A stretch of DNA of 37,777 nucleotides from Syntrophaceae bacterium (lineage in GTDB: Bacteria; Desulfobacterota; Syntrophia; Syntrophales; UBA2185). The notes beneath the pieces are model-generated. The model was given only the letters and a program-made list of their open reading frames with translations, had not been told where the DNA came from and made no database searches. The translations under genes were made by a program, and so were the position numbers. The DNA lies in NCBI GenBank assembly GCA_003153775.1, contig PMBI01000041.1:62752-100528 (forward strand), given 5' to 3'. Of the stretch, positions 1-8,196 are shown in pieces. Positions within the stretch are counted from its first letter, which is position 1. Each line of letters begins with the position of its first letter.

Positions 1-24
1 GTTCGAGTCCCATCGACCCCGCCA
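1..24 (+). tRNA. 3' end of a tRNA (partial), possibly tRNA-Asp
   Basis: The first 24 bases fit the end of a tRNA: a T-loop of the form G-TTCGAGT-C, the 3' half of the T stem, a seven-base acceptor strand (CGACCCC at 14-20), discriminator G at 21 and an encoded CCA at 22-24. The rest lies outside the window. A G discriminator with an acceptor arm that would begin GGGGTCG suits tRNA-Asp, but the anticodon is not visible, so the amino acid is an inference. Confidence 0.75.
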
Positions 25-110
25 AAAATGAAGAGGGGTTGACCATTAGGTTGACTCCTTTTTTGTTTCCGCCCACAAACATACTTTTAAATGCATCAGA
101 GAAGGACAAG

Positions 111-983
111 GTGAAGTACGAAGGAGATATAATAAGGCCGCCGAGCGAGGCGAGCAGCCTGTTGCTGCAAGTAACGGTGGGTTGCTCCCACAACAAGTGC
201 AGCTTTTGCCCCGCTTACAAAGAGAAGAAATTCAGGATAAAATCATCGGATGAAATCCTGGAAGATATCCTTGAAGCAGGACGATGGCGCTCTATCGATA
301 AGGTATTTCTTTGTGACGGAGATGCCCTCATCATACCGCAGGAAAGGCTCGTAGAGATTTTGGGCTTGATACAGACGCATATCAAAGGTGTGAAGAGAGT
401 GGGGACATATGCCAATGCCAAGAGCATCTTGCGAAAGACCGCCGAGCAACTGGCTCAGTTAAGAGAGTTCGGTCTCGGAATAGTGTATCTCGGCATTGAG
501 ACGGGAAACGATGAATTGTTACGGAAGATAAGAAAAGGGGTAACGGCTGCCCAGATGGTCGAGGCCGGACGTCGGGTGAAGGATGCCGGTATTCCGCTAT
601 CCGTTACCGTGATACTTGGTCTGGGTGGCGGTGATCAGAGTACGGAACACGTTAATGATACGGCAAGCATCCTGACTGACATGGATCCCGAATATGCAAG
701 CGCCTTGACGCTTATGCTCATACCCGGCACACCTCTCTATGCAGAATACGAATCGGGAAAATTTACGCTGCCGGACAAGTTTCATTTATTGAGAGAACTG
801 GCCTGTATTATCGAAAAGTCCGATTTCAGCAGCTGTTACTTTACTTCGAATCACGCCTCGAATTATCTTCCCATAAAGGCGAGGCTGCCGTCAGAAAAGG
901 AGAAGACTGTAACTACGATTTATAACACGATCCGAAAAAACGATGTGAGATATCTGCGGCCGGAATATATGAGGGGCTTCTAA
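111..983 (+). CDS. Radical SAM protein with a CX4CX2C cysteine motif
   Basis: A radical SAM enzyme of unknown substrate. The preferred start is the GTG at 111, with GAAGGA just upstream. It gives a 290-residue protein beginning MKYEGDIIRPPSEA, the kind of start I know from this family. An in-frame TTG at 39 would add 24 poorly conserved-looking residues and has a purine run pressed directly against it. Near the N-terminus three cysteines (about C25, C30 and C33, in VGCSHNKCSFC) should hold the 4Fe-4S cluster that cleaves S-adenosylmethionine. Their spacing is CX4CX2C rather than the usual CX3CX2C. A 'YLGIETGNDELL' segment and a later 'ILGLGGG' segment match the SAM-binding strands of the barrel. 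There is no B12-binding domain. The gene starts 86 bp after the tRNA and ends 18 bp before corC, so it may share its transcript. Such proteins are often annotated loosely as HemN-like; I do not assign a reaction. Confidence 0.85.
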   Translation: MKYEGDIIRPPSEASSLLLQVTVGCSHNKCSFCPAYKEKKFRIKSSDEILEDILEAGRWRSIDKVFLCDGDALIIPQERLVEILGLIQTHIKGVKRVGTYANAKSILRKTAEQLAQLREFGLGIVYLGIETGNDELLRKIRKGVTAAQMVEAGRRVKDAGIPLSVTVILGLGGGDQSTEHVNDTASILTDMDPEYASALTLMLIPGTPLYAEYESGKFTLPDKFHLLRELACIIEKSDFSSCYFTSNHASNYLPIKARLPSEKEKTVTTIYNTIRKNDVRYLRPEYMRGF

Positions 984-1001
984 GAGAAGGGATTGGCTAT
1001 C

Positions 1002-1877
1002 TTGAGCAATAAAATCATTGCAAAAATCAGGAACTTTTTTTCTCCCGATGACCAGGCGCGACTGGAGGAGGAAATCCAGTCCATAATAGACGCGGGGGAA
1101 GAGAAGGGGCTCATTGATCAGCAGTCCGGGGAGATGATTCAAAGTATCCTTGAATTCCGGGACACCGTGGTACGTGAGGTGATGATTCCGAGAACGGAGA
1201 TGATCGCTATCAGAAGCGATGCTGCTATCGAAGAGATTCTTGAGCTGACGATTAAATTTGGACACACGAGGATGCCCGTGTATGCCGAGAATGTGGATAA
1301 CATTCTCGGCATCCTGAATGTTAAAGACCTTTTAAAGTTTTGGTCGAAACATATAGCGGAAACGGATATCCTGTCGAGCCTGCGAAAACCATATTATATT
1401 CCCGAAACAAAGAATACACATCATCTGCTCCACGAATTGAAGCAGAAGAAATACCACATGGCAATCGTCATAGATGAGTATGGCGGGACATCCGGCCTCG
1501 TCACCCTTGAAGACCTCATTGAGGAAATTGTTGGAGAAATACATGACGAACATGATGCGAAAAAGGGCAGCATCGTGGAGTTAAGCGATGGTTATACCCT
1601 GATTGACGGCAGGGTGGAGATCGAGGCTATTGAAGATTACCTGGGGGTGAAGTTTCAAGAGGGGAAATTTGAAACCCTCGGCGGATTCATACTTAACCTG
1701 CTGAGAAGGATTCCCGTGACCGGAGAGATGATTCATGTCGATAATCTGGAAATGATAATCGAGTCAGCGGACGAGCGAAGCGTAAAAAAGGTTAAGTTAA
1801 AGAGGTTGGACGGGTCTCAGTCACAGAGGGGAGGGACGGTGACAAAAATTGAGAACGCAAAGCTTGAGGATAAATAG
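1002..1877 (+). CDS. corC: CorC/YbeX-type CBS-domain protein (HlyC/CorC family)
   Basis: A short cytoplasmic member of the HlyC/CorC family, linked in enterobacteria to magnesium/cobalt efflux. Two CBS domains are visible: one near '[14 protein letters not shown]' and one near '[20 protein letters not shown]'. They are followed by the C-terminal CorC_HlyC transporter-associated domain ('[19 protein letters not shown]'). There is no N-terminal DUF21 membrane domain, so this is the roughly 290-residue YbeX form and not the long membrane form. The TTG at 1002 is preferred because the AGAAGGGA box then lies about ten bases upstream. A TTG at 993 is also open but sits on that box. The 3' end overlaps lnt by 29 bp, which suggests translational coupling. 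The corC-lnt order matches ybeX-lnt of E. coli. Whether the protein moves ions itself is unsettled for the family. Confidence 0.9.
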   Translation: MSNKIIAKIRNFFSPDDQARLEEEIQSIIDAGEEKGLIDQQSGEMIQSILEFRDTVVREVMIPRTEMIAIRSDAAIEEILELTIKFGHTRMPVYAENVDNILGILNVKDLLKFWSKHIAETDILSSLRKPYYIPETKNTHHLLHELKQKKYHMAIVIDEYGGTSGLVTLEDLIEEIVGEIHDEHDAKKGSIVELSDGYTLIDGRVEIEAIEDYLGVKFQEGKFETLGGFILNLLRRIPVTGEMIHVDNLEMIIESADERSVKKVKLKRLDGSQSQRGGTVTKIENAKLEDK

Positions 1878-3420
1878 AAAAACATTATTTTTGAGTGTTG
1901 CTTCGGGAATCCTCCTCTTCCTTTCTTTTCCCAAACACGGTGCGGGGATAATGGCCTGGGTGGCTTTGATTCCCCTTTTTTTTGCTCTCAGGGATACTGA
2001 CGAGATCCGGGATGCGCTGCTCGTAGGCTTTGTGGCAGGCCTTACGTTCAATATAGGCATCATGTATTGGATTACGTTTGTCGTTGTCCACTATGGACAT
2101 CTCCCATATTTTATAGGCATCCTTCTCATGGTGCTTGTGGCGGCGTACTTGAGCATATACGTTGCTCTGTTTGCAGCGGGTGTTGTCTATTTCTCAGGGA
2201 AAGGCATCACCGGGATTATCGCGGCGCCGGCTTTATGGACCTGCCTGGAATATGGGAAGTCACATTTGTTGACGGGGTTTCCGTGGGAGAATCTGGCTTA
2301 TTCCCAACATCTTAATAGGTATCTGATTCAGGCGGTTGATGTTACCGGCACATATGGAATCACGTTCGTTATCATCCTCGTGAATGTAGTTATTTACGAT
2401 GCCCTGAAAGAGAGATTCAGGGGCAGGCGTGTAATGGGAGAAGTCGCCTTGTGCTCTATGTTCATGCTCGGCATCTATTGTTACGGTTACATTCGTACAG
2501 GCCAGATAGAGGAGGTATCGCAGGCGGCAGAGACGATGGATATTGCCGTTGTTCAGGGGAATATAGATCAAAGTGTTAAATGGAATCCTGGCTTTCAGAA
2601 TGATACAATCAGTGTCTATAAGAATCTCTCCGGAATGAAAGGATCATCAGTACCGGGACTCACCGTATGGCCGGAAACTGCAGCACCGTTCTTCTTTCAG
2701 GATGCGAGCAGGATGCAAAGCGAGATTCTGGATGTGGCCCGCATCTCGGGAGATTGGCTTCTTTTCGGAAGTCCCAGCTATCAGAGAAACTGCGATGGGG
2801 ATGCAACTTGCCTATCCTTCTTAAACAGCGCTTTTCTATTATCACCGCAAGGTAAGATCGTTGGGCGTTACGACAAGGTGCATCTTGTCCCCTATGGTGA
2901 ATATGTGCCGTTGAGAAAGATTTTTCCTTTTATCAATAAACTGGTTGTCGGCGTGGGGGATTTCCGGTCGGGCGAGGGATACAAGCCTCTGACCGTGGAC
3001 GGCCATAAGCTTGGTGTTCTGATCTGTTACGAGGGGATATTTCCCGATGCGAGCAGGGCGTATAAGAGAACGGGTGCTGATCTGCTTGTGAATATAACGA
3101 ATGACGCATGGTTCGGAACGACATCTGCGCCGTATCAGCATCTTTCCATGATTACATTCAGGGCAGTGGAAAATCGTCTGTATATAGCGAGAAGCGCAAA
3201 TACAGGAATCAGCGCCATCATAGATCCCACGGGAAGGATCGTCGCACAGACGGAATTGTTTGAACGAACGGCCTTGAGAAATACGATAAGATTTATACAC
3301 AACGAAACATTCTATTCGGTATACGGGGATATTTTTGTTCTAATCTGCACGACAATCTTGGTGTGTTGCATAATAATGAGTTTGAGGAGGAGAAATGTTG
3401 ACGCTTACAGGAATAAATGA
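1849..3420 (+). CDS. lnt: Apolipoprotein N-acyltransferase
   Basis: Inner-membrane enzyme that adds the third acyl chain to the N-terminal cysteine of lipoproteins, using a phospholipid donor. The 523-residue protein has a hydrophobic N-terminal half with several membrane spans (about residues 12-215), then a nitrilase-type carbon-nitrogen hydrolase domain. The catalytic triad is visible: E276 in VWPETA, K343 in YDKVHLVPYGEY and C393 in ICYEGIF. These lie close to E267, K335 and C387 of the E. coli enzyme. The TTG at 1849 is used, with a GGGAGGG box about 13 bases upstream. A TTG at 1864 is possible but has no good box. The gene overlaps corC at its start and prfB at its end (26 bp), so the three are probably co-translated. 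Its presence implies a diderm envelope with triacylated lipoproteins. Confidence 0.95.
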   Translation: MRTQSLRINRKTLFLSVASGILLFLSFPKHGAGIMAWVALIPLFFALRDTDEIRDALLVGFVAGLTFNIGIMYWITFVVVHYGHLPYFIGILLMVLVAAYLSIYVALFAAGVVYFSGKGITGIIAAPALWTCLEYGKSHLLTGFPWENLAYSQHLNRYLIQAVDVTGTYGITFVIILVNVVIYDALKERFRGRRVMGEVALCSMFMLGIYCYGYIRTGQIEEVSQAAETMDIAVVQGNIDQSVKWNPGFQNDTISVYKNLSGMKGSSVPGLTVWPETAAPFFFQDASRMQSEILDVARISGDWLLFGSPSYQRNCDGDATCLSFLNSAFLLSPQGKIVGRYDKVHLVPYGEYVPLRKIFPFINKLVVGVGDFRSGEGYKPLTVDGHKLGVLICYEGIFPDASRAYKRTGADLLVNITNDAWFGTTSAPYQHLSMITFRAVENRLYIARSANTGISAIIDPTGRIVAQTELFERTALRNTIRFIHNETFYSVYGDIFVLICTTILVCCIIMSLRRRNVDAYRNK

Positions 3421-4490
3421 AAGCATGCTGGAATTGAAGAGGAGAATAGATCATCTCGGAGAGTGTCTTTGACGTCATAGAAAAACAAAAGCGCGTCCAA
3501 GAACTCGAAAAATCATCACTCAGCGAGAATTTCTGGAATGACCAGGACAAGGCACGCGCGATCCTGAAGGACAAGAATAAGCTCGAAATAATTGTAGGTA
3601 ACTGGAAGAAGCTAAAGGACGGCATCGACGACATGGAGATTCTCCTCGATCTGGCACGCGAGGAAAAGGATGACCAGACATTAGAAGAGGTCGAAAAAGA
3701 TTTAGATGCACTAAAATCATCGGTAAGAGACGCCGAACTCAAACTTATGTTAGGGTCTCCGCAAGATGCAATGAATTCCATAATGACGATACATGCGGGT
3801 GCAGGGGGGACCGAGGCTCAGGACTGGGCAGAGATGCTGTTGCGCATGTACCTGCGGTGGGCGGAGCGGAAAGGTTATTCGGCTACCATTATCGATTATC
3901 AACCCGGTGATGAAGCGGGTCTAAAGAGCGTTTCCATGACGATCGAAGGAGACTATGCATATGGGCATGCCAAAGCGGAAATCGGTATACACAGGCTTGT
4001 GCGCATATCGCCTTTTGATTCGGGAGCGCGCCGTCATACGTCATTCGCCTCCGTTTTTGTCTATCCTGAAGTTGACGACGAGATAGTCGTGGAAATTGAC
4101 GAAAATGATCTTCGCATAGATACCTATAGGGCAACGGGTGCAGGAGGGCAGCATGTCAATAAGACGGATTCTGCCGTCAGGATCACGCATCTGCCGACGG
4201 GGATAGTAGTGCAATGCCAGAATGAGCGGTCTCAACACAAGAACAAAGCCATGGCCATGAAATTCTTGAAGTCGCGTCTTTACGAAATGCAGCTTCAGGA
4301 ACAAAAAAAGAAGATCGACGAACTGAACAAAGCGAAAAAAGACATCGCCTGGGGCAGCCAGATAAGATCCTACATCCTTCACCCCTATAAGCTAATCAAG
4401 GATCACCGGACAAATCTTGAGGTCGGCAATGTGAACAGGGTATTGGACGGCGACATAGATGATTTTATTGAAGCATATCTGTTGAATTAA
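3395..4490 (+). CDS. prfB: Peptide chain release factor 2, expressed through a programmed +1 frameshift
   Basis: RF2 recognises UGA and UAA and triggers release of the finished peptide. Translation starts at the ATG at 3395, four bases after an AGGAGG box. It runs 25 codons to an in-frame TGA at 3470-3472, then must shift +1 at CTT-TGA-C to continue to the TAA at 4488-4490, giving 364 residues. With the shift included, the anticodon-like SPF tripeptide falls at residues 205-207 and the peptidyl-hydrolase GGQ motif at 250-252. As I recall these are the same numbers as in E. coli RF2, which strongly supports both the start and the shift. An open frame counted only from the ATG at 3633 would lack the N-terminal coiled domain. 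The gene overlaps the end of lnt by 26 bp. Confidence 0.96.
3458..3473 (+). promoter_or_regulatory. Programmed +1 ribosomal frameshift site of prfB
   Basis: The bases read GGA GAG TGT CTT TGA C. CTT-TGA-C is the classic RF2 slippery stop. GGAGAG lies upstream as a Shine-Dalgarno-like stimulator, with one codon (TGT) between it and CTT, as in E. coli. When RF2 is scarce the ribosome pauses at UGA and slips to the next frame, so the factor regulates its own synthesis. The upstream element is weaker than the AGGGGG of E. coli. Confidence 0.95.
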
Positions 4491-4590
4491 GACTATAACG
4501 AATCAGCAGAATGTGATATAGACAGCGTGCATCTTGCAGTCCTGATGTGACGTTAGATAGTCGTATTGAAAAAGAAAGGAGTTCATTTAG

Positions 4591-6450
4591 ATGCCAAGAG
4601 AAAGCCGTTTTCTCCTGCCGCTTCTTTTCATATGCCTGCTTCTCTGCCCGATACTTTCAATCAGTAAAGCTCACGGAGAGATGAAGACCGGAGATGAACC
4701 GTCCCTCATCGTCGTCGGTCCGGAGAAATCAAAAGACAAGAACACAAAGGAAGTGTCCCCGTCGCCGAAACATGGGTTTCTTTCGAATGGCGCTGTGAAG
4801 GAAAAGGAGAGAGAAGAGGGGAGGGACATAATGGAAGAGGCGCTGGAACTCCTTGATGAATCGAGAGAATACTGGGTCAAAGGGGATCTGGAAAATGCCT
4901 TAGATTTGCTTGATCAGGCTTATGCGCTGCTTCTGGATGCAAATGGCGAGCCCGATATCGCTCGCCAAAAGGACGACATACGCCTCCTTATATCGAAGCA
5001 AATCCTTGCCATCTACTCATCTATGCACACTACGACAAGCGGTAAGCACAGTGAAATACTGCATGTCGTCAATTCGGATGTGGAGAAGGAAATCAGACTC
5101 TTTCAGACAGTAGAGAGAGATTTTTTCGTCCAGTCATACGAACGCTCTGCATTGTATCGGCCGATAATCTTGAAAGAGTTGAAAAATGCAGGATTGCCCG
5201 CGGAGCTCGCATGGCTTCCTCTGGTTGAAAGCGGGTTTAAGATTCGCGCCTTGTCACGCGCGCGCGCGCTTGGTCTCTGGCAGTTTATACCTTCTACGGG
5301 CTACAAGTATGGCCTGAACCGCGACGAATGGCTTGATGAAAGACTGGATGTGGAAAAATCAACCAGGGCTGCCATTGATTATCTGAAGGAGTTGCACGGC
5401 ATGTTCGGCGACTGGCTTACAGTTCTGGCGGCATACAATTGCGGAGAAGGAAGGGTACTCAAAGTCATATCGAGGCAGCATATCAACTATTTCGACAGAT
5501 TCTGGGACCTGTACCGTCAACTCCCCTATGAGACCGCGCGTTACGTACCCCGCTTCCTGGCGACTCTGCAGATAATAAAGAATCCCAAGAAGTACGGCTT
5601 TGATCTTAATGAGAATCCGGAAAGGCAGAATACATATCGCTATGAAACGGTAAAGACAGATAGATCAATGCGTCTCTCGGATATCGCGCGCCTCCTGGGA
5701 ACTCCGGAGGAGACAATTACTACTTTGAATTCGGAGCTAAGGCAAAGCATTACGCCTGATAAAGAATATGATCTCAAGGTGCCTCCCGGAATGGCTGAAA
5801 AAACCGCCAAGATCATGGATGAAGTTCCCAAATGCGAGAAGCCGCGTCAGGTATTCGTGCACTACAAGGCGAAGCGGGGGGAGTCAGTCGTGGCGATCGC
5901 TCGCAAACACAGAACATCTGTAAGTGCGATAATGGAATATAATAGCGTATCCAGTAGGAAGAAACTAAAAGCCGGCCAGCGTTTAATCATACCGGTTCAC
6001 GGCAGCGGCTATGCGAGGGCTAAATCAACTCAGCAATCAGACAAGAATGATATGCAGGTTAGCGGCGGAACGATCAAATACAGGACAAAAAAAGGAGACA
6101 CCCTCGCTTCTGTCGCAAAGCGCTATGATACGACGGTCGATGAAATTAGAAGGTTAAACAATTTCAAAAAGCGCAAGACCCTCAAAGGGGGACAGGTCAT
6201 CCTGATAAGTAACAAGAACGGGGAAAAGCAACAGGGCAACGCGTCGGAGAAAGAAATGCATAAGAAGCCCGCCAAGAAAAACAAAGAAGCGGCGTCTAAC
6301 GACGGTGGTAAGACATACACGGTGCGAAACGGGGATAACCTGGGCAAAATTGCTAAGAAGAATGGAGTCAGTCTGCATAAAATCCTGGAAATGAATAAAT
6401 TGGCGCGTGAAGATAATATACGTCCGGGTCAGGTCATAATCCTTAAATGA
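4591..6450 (+). CDS. mltD: Membrane-bound lytic murein transglycosylase D with LysM repeats
   Basis: A secreted peptidoglycan-cleaving enzyme of 619 residues. An N-terminal signal peptide (about residues 1-28) has a long leucine-rich core. The cysteines inside it do not form a convincing lipobox, so the lipoprotein form known from E. coli is not supported here. A helical linker with a TPR-like look follows (about 80-145). The soluble lytic transglycosylase domain spans about 185-300. Its catalytic glutamate is E213 in LPLVESGF, followed by the LGLWQFIPSTG and AAYNCGEGRV motifs. Three clear LysM domains lie at about 425-468, 497-539 and 576-618, and would hold the enzyme on glycan strands. A divergent LysM-like stretch sits at about 350-399. 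An AGGAG box lies nine bases before the ATG. A 100-bp gap from prfB leaves room for its own promoter. The gene faces ybeY end to end. Confidence 0.93.
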   Translation: MPRESRFLLPLLFICLLLCPILSISKAHGEMKTGDEPSLIVVGPEKSKDKNTKEVSPSPKHGFLSNGAVKEKEREEGRDIMEEALELLDESREYWVKGDLENALDLLDQAYALLLDANGEPDIARQKDDIRLLISKQILAIYSSMHTTTSGKHSEILHVVNSDVEKEIRLFQTVERDFFVQSYERSALYRPIILKELKNAGLPAELAWLPLVESGFKIRALSRARALGLWQFIPSTGYKYGLNRDEWLDERLDVEKSTRAAIDYLKELHGMFGDWLTVLAAYNCGEGRVLKVISRQHINYFDRFWDLYRQLPYETARYVPRFLATLQIIKNPKKYGFDLNENPERQNTYRYETVKTDRSMRLSDIARLLGTPEETITTLNSELRQSITPDKEYDLKVPPGMAEKTAKIMDEVPKCEKPRQVFVHYKAKRGESVVAIARKHRTSVSAIMEYNSVSSRKKLKAGQRLIIPVHGSGYARAKSTQQSDKNDMQVSGGTIKYRTKKGDTLASVAKRYDTTVDEIRRLNNFKKRKTLKGGQVILISNKNGEKQQGNASEKEMHKKPAKKNKEAASNDGGKTYTVRNGDNLGKIAKKNGVSLHKILEMNKLAREDNIRPGQVIILK

Positions 6451-6458
6451 TATTACTG

Positions 6459-6911
6459 TTATTGAATCTCGTAACCTTTCAGCATATAGAATAACTCCTG
6501 TTCTTTTTTCTTCATCGTGAGAGTATTCGCCTCATTGGCATCTTCATGGTTGTAATGAAGAAGATGAAGAACGCCGTGAATCATCAGAAATGCCAACTCG
6601 TCATTGAAGGCGATACCTGATTCTTCTGCGTCGTTGAAGGCTGTCTCTGCAGAAATTACAATGTCTCCCAAGATGTCGGGATTGATATCCCCGAATTCCC
6701 CGTCAGTAAGAGAGAAGGATATGACATTTGTGGGATAATCCCTGCTCAAATAATGTCTGTTAATTTCCCTTATCTCTTTATCGTCGACGAAGAGCAGGCT
6801 AATAACCTTATCGCTGCAATTGAGGAGCTTCATAATCCTGAACATTGCCCTTCGCACGCTCCGGCGGTCAATGCCTATTTGCTTCTGCCTGTTTTCTATT
6901 ATGACTCGCAT
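6459..6911 (-). CDS. ybeY: YbeY endoribonuclease, 16S rRNA maturation
   Basis: YbeY is a zinc-dependent single-strand endoribonuclease needed for 16S rRNA 3'-end maturation and ribosome quality control. The 150-residue length is typical. The metal-binding motif is present at residues 112-122 as HGVLHLLHYNH, with the three zinc histidines H112, H116 and H122 kept. The usual family form is HGxLHLxGYDH, so the glycine and aspartate are replaced by histidine and asparagine here. The upstream block 'TNVISFSL' is the other family signature (normally TDVLSFPL). The gene lies 158 bp downstream of phoH on the same strand, the common ybeZ-ybeY order. Its stop is only 8 bp from that of the convergent mltD. 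No strong ribosome-binding site is visible before the ATG at 6911. Confidence 0.92.
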   Translation of the reverse strand: MRVIIENRQKQIGIDRRSVRRAMFRIMKLLNCSDKVISLLFVDDKEIREINRHYLSRDYPTNVISFSLTDGEFGDINPDILGDIVISAETAFNDAEESGIAFNDELAFLMIHGVLHLLHYNHEDANEANTLTMKKKEQELFYMLKGYEIQ

Positions 6912-7069
6912 GGTATTTTTTCTTTATGCCGTTAAATTCCCGAATGACGGGATCTCGGCAATCAATCCCTTGGGATGCTGTTATTTCTGCAAAGTCCGGT
7001 ATTAGCTTTTTTGCGTAGCTTGCTTCCTGATGACTTGCGCAATCGTGGATAACCTGAGATGTGCCGGTA

Positions 7070-8074
7070 TCATGAAGATAATTGTTGTCTGTTCTTCTTC
7101 CTCCCCCGATCCAAATGGTTGTATGCTCGTATCACGTCCTGGACGAGGGGATGTCTGACCACATCAATCTCGGAAAAATTGACGAACTTGATATCTCTTA
7201 CTTTCTTGAGAATCGTTTCCGCCTCTACAAGGCCGGATATCTTATCATGGGGGAGATCTATCTGGGTTATATCACCTGTGATAACGGCTTTCGATCCGAA
7301 CCCCAGCCTGGTTAAGAACATCTTCATCTGCTCAGACGTGGTGTTTTGCGCCTCATCGAGAATGACAAAAGAGTCATTCAATGTCCTCCCTCGCATAAAT
7401 GCGAGGGGAGCAACTTCGATGACCCCCTTATGAATGAGGGCGGACGCCTTGTCAAAATCAATCATGTCAAAAAGAGCGTCATAGAGCGGCCTGAGATAGG
7501 GGTTAACCTTTTCTGCAAGATCGCCGGGCAGAAAACCGAGTCTTTCGCCTGCCTCAACGGCAGGCCTAGCCAGAACAATCCTGTTAACTTTCTTATCAAG
7601 AAGCGCGGAGACAGCCATGGCCATAGCGAGGTATGTTTTGCCTGTTCCCGCAGGCCCGATCGCAAAGACGATATCGTAGCTTCTGATCATATCAATGTAT
7701 ATTTTTTGGGCGATGCTCTTGGGAGTAATTGAGCGTTTTTTTGAAGAGATGAAGACCGTATCAAGGAATATCTTTTCGAGATTTGTTGAGCCGTTACTGG
7801 AAAGAATCCTGTGCGCATAGTCGATATCTGCGGGATATATAGGATATCCTTTTTCCAATAACGCATGCAGTTGAAGAAGAAGATTATGGACAAGGTCCAC
7901 AGCGACTTGTTCCCCGGCAACCGATAAGATGTTGCCGCGCACGCCTATCTTTACAGGCTCAAACTTTTCAATGAGTTTTATGTTCCTGTCGTGTTCACCG
8001 AGGAGACTTCTCAGGAGGTCATTGTCTGTAAAAGTGATCTTCTTAACCCAGCTGAAATCCGTCGTCTGCTTCAA
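7070..8074 (-). CDS. phoH: PhoH family ATPase (YbeZ-like)
   Basis: A cytoplasmic P-loop ATPase of the PhoH/YbeZ group, thought to act with YbeY on RNA. The 334-residue protein has a small N-terminal KH-like region (about 35-75) and the PhoH ATPase domain after it. Walker A is GPAGTGKT at residues 140-147, Walker B is VILDEAQN at 237-244, and the 'ARPAVEAGERLGFLPGD' and 'AFMRGRTLND' family blocks are intact. The start is a TTG at 8074. It has only a distant GAGG upstream, and no better start fits the conserved N-terminus. It follows the M20 gene after 122 bp on the same strand. RNA helicase or nuclease-helper activity is known for relatives, not shown here. Confidence 0.93.
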   Translation of the reverse strand: MKQTTDFSWVKKITFTDNDLLRSLLGEHDRNIKLIEKFEPVKIGVRGNILSVAGEQVAVDLVHNLLLQLHALLEKGYPIYPADIDYAHRILSSNGSTNLEKIFLDTVFISSKKRSITPKSIAQKIYIDMIRSYDIVFAIGPAGTGKTYLAMAMAVSALLDKKVNRIVLARPAVEAGERLGFLPGDLAEKVNPYLRPLYDALFDMIDFDKASALIHKGVIEVAPLAFMRGRTLNDSFVILDEAQNTTSEQMKMFLTRLGFGSKAVITGDITQIDLPHDKISGLVEAETILKKVRDIKFVNFSEIDVVRHPLVQDVIRAYNHLDRGRKKNRQQLSS

Positions 8075-8196
8075 TGAAATAGGCTACCTCATCAAACATT
8101 GCTCAATGATGTTGAAGGCATCTTCTCAAGATGCGTAAAACATGCGTTATACTATCATGCGATATTTGCTATTGCAATCAGTTTTGCTCTCGACAC

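Noticed and set aside
4534-4561. Possible promoter ahead of mltD
   Set aside because: TTGCAG and GATAGT are 16 bp apart, but the -35 element matches only three of six positions.
6912-7069. A minus-strand frame without stops between phoH and ybeY
   Set aside because: About 55 codons are open but contain no ATG, GTG or TTG start and no recognisable domain; chance is the simplest explanation.
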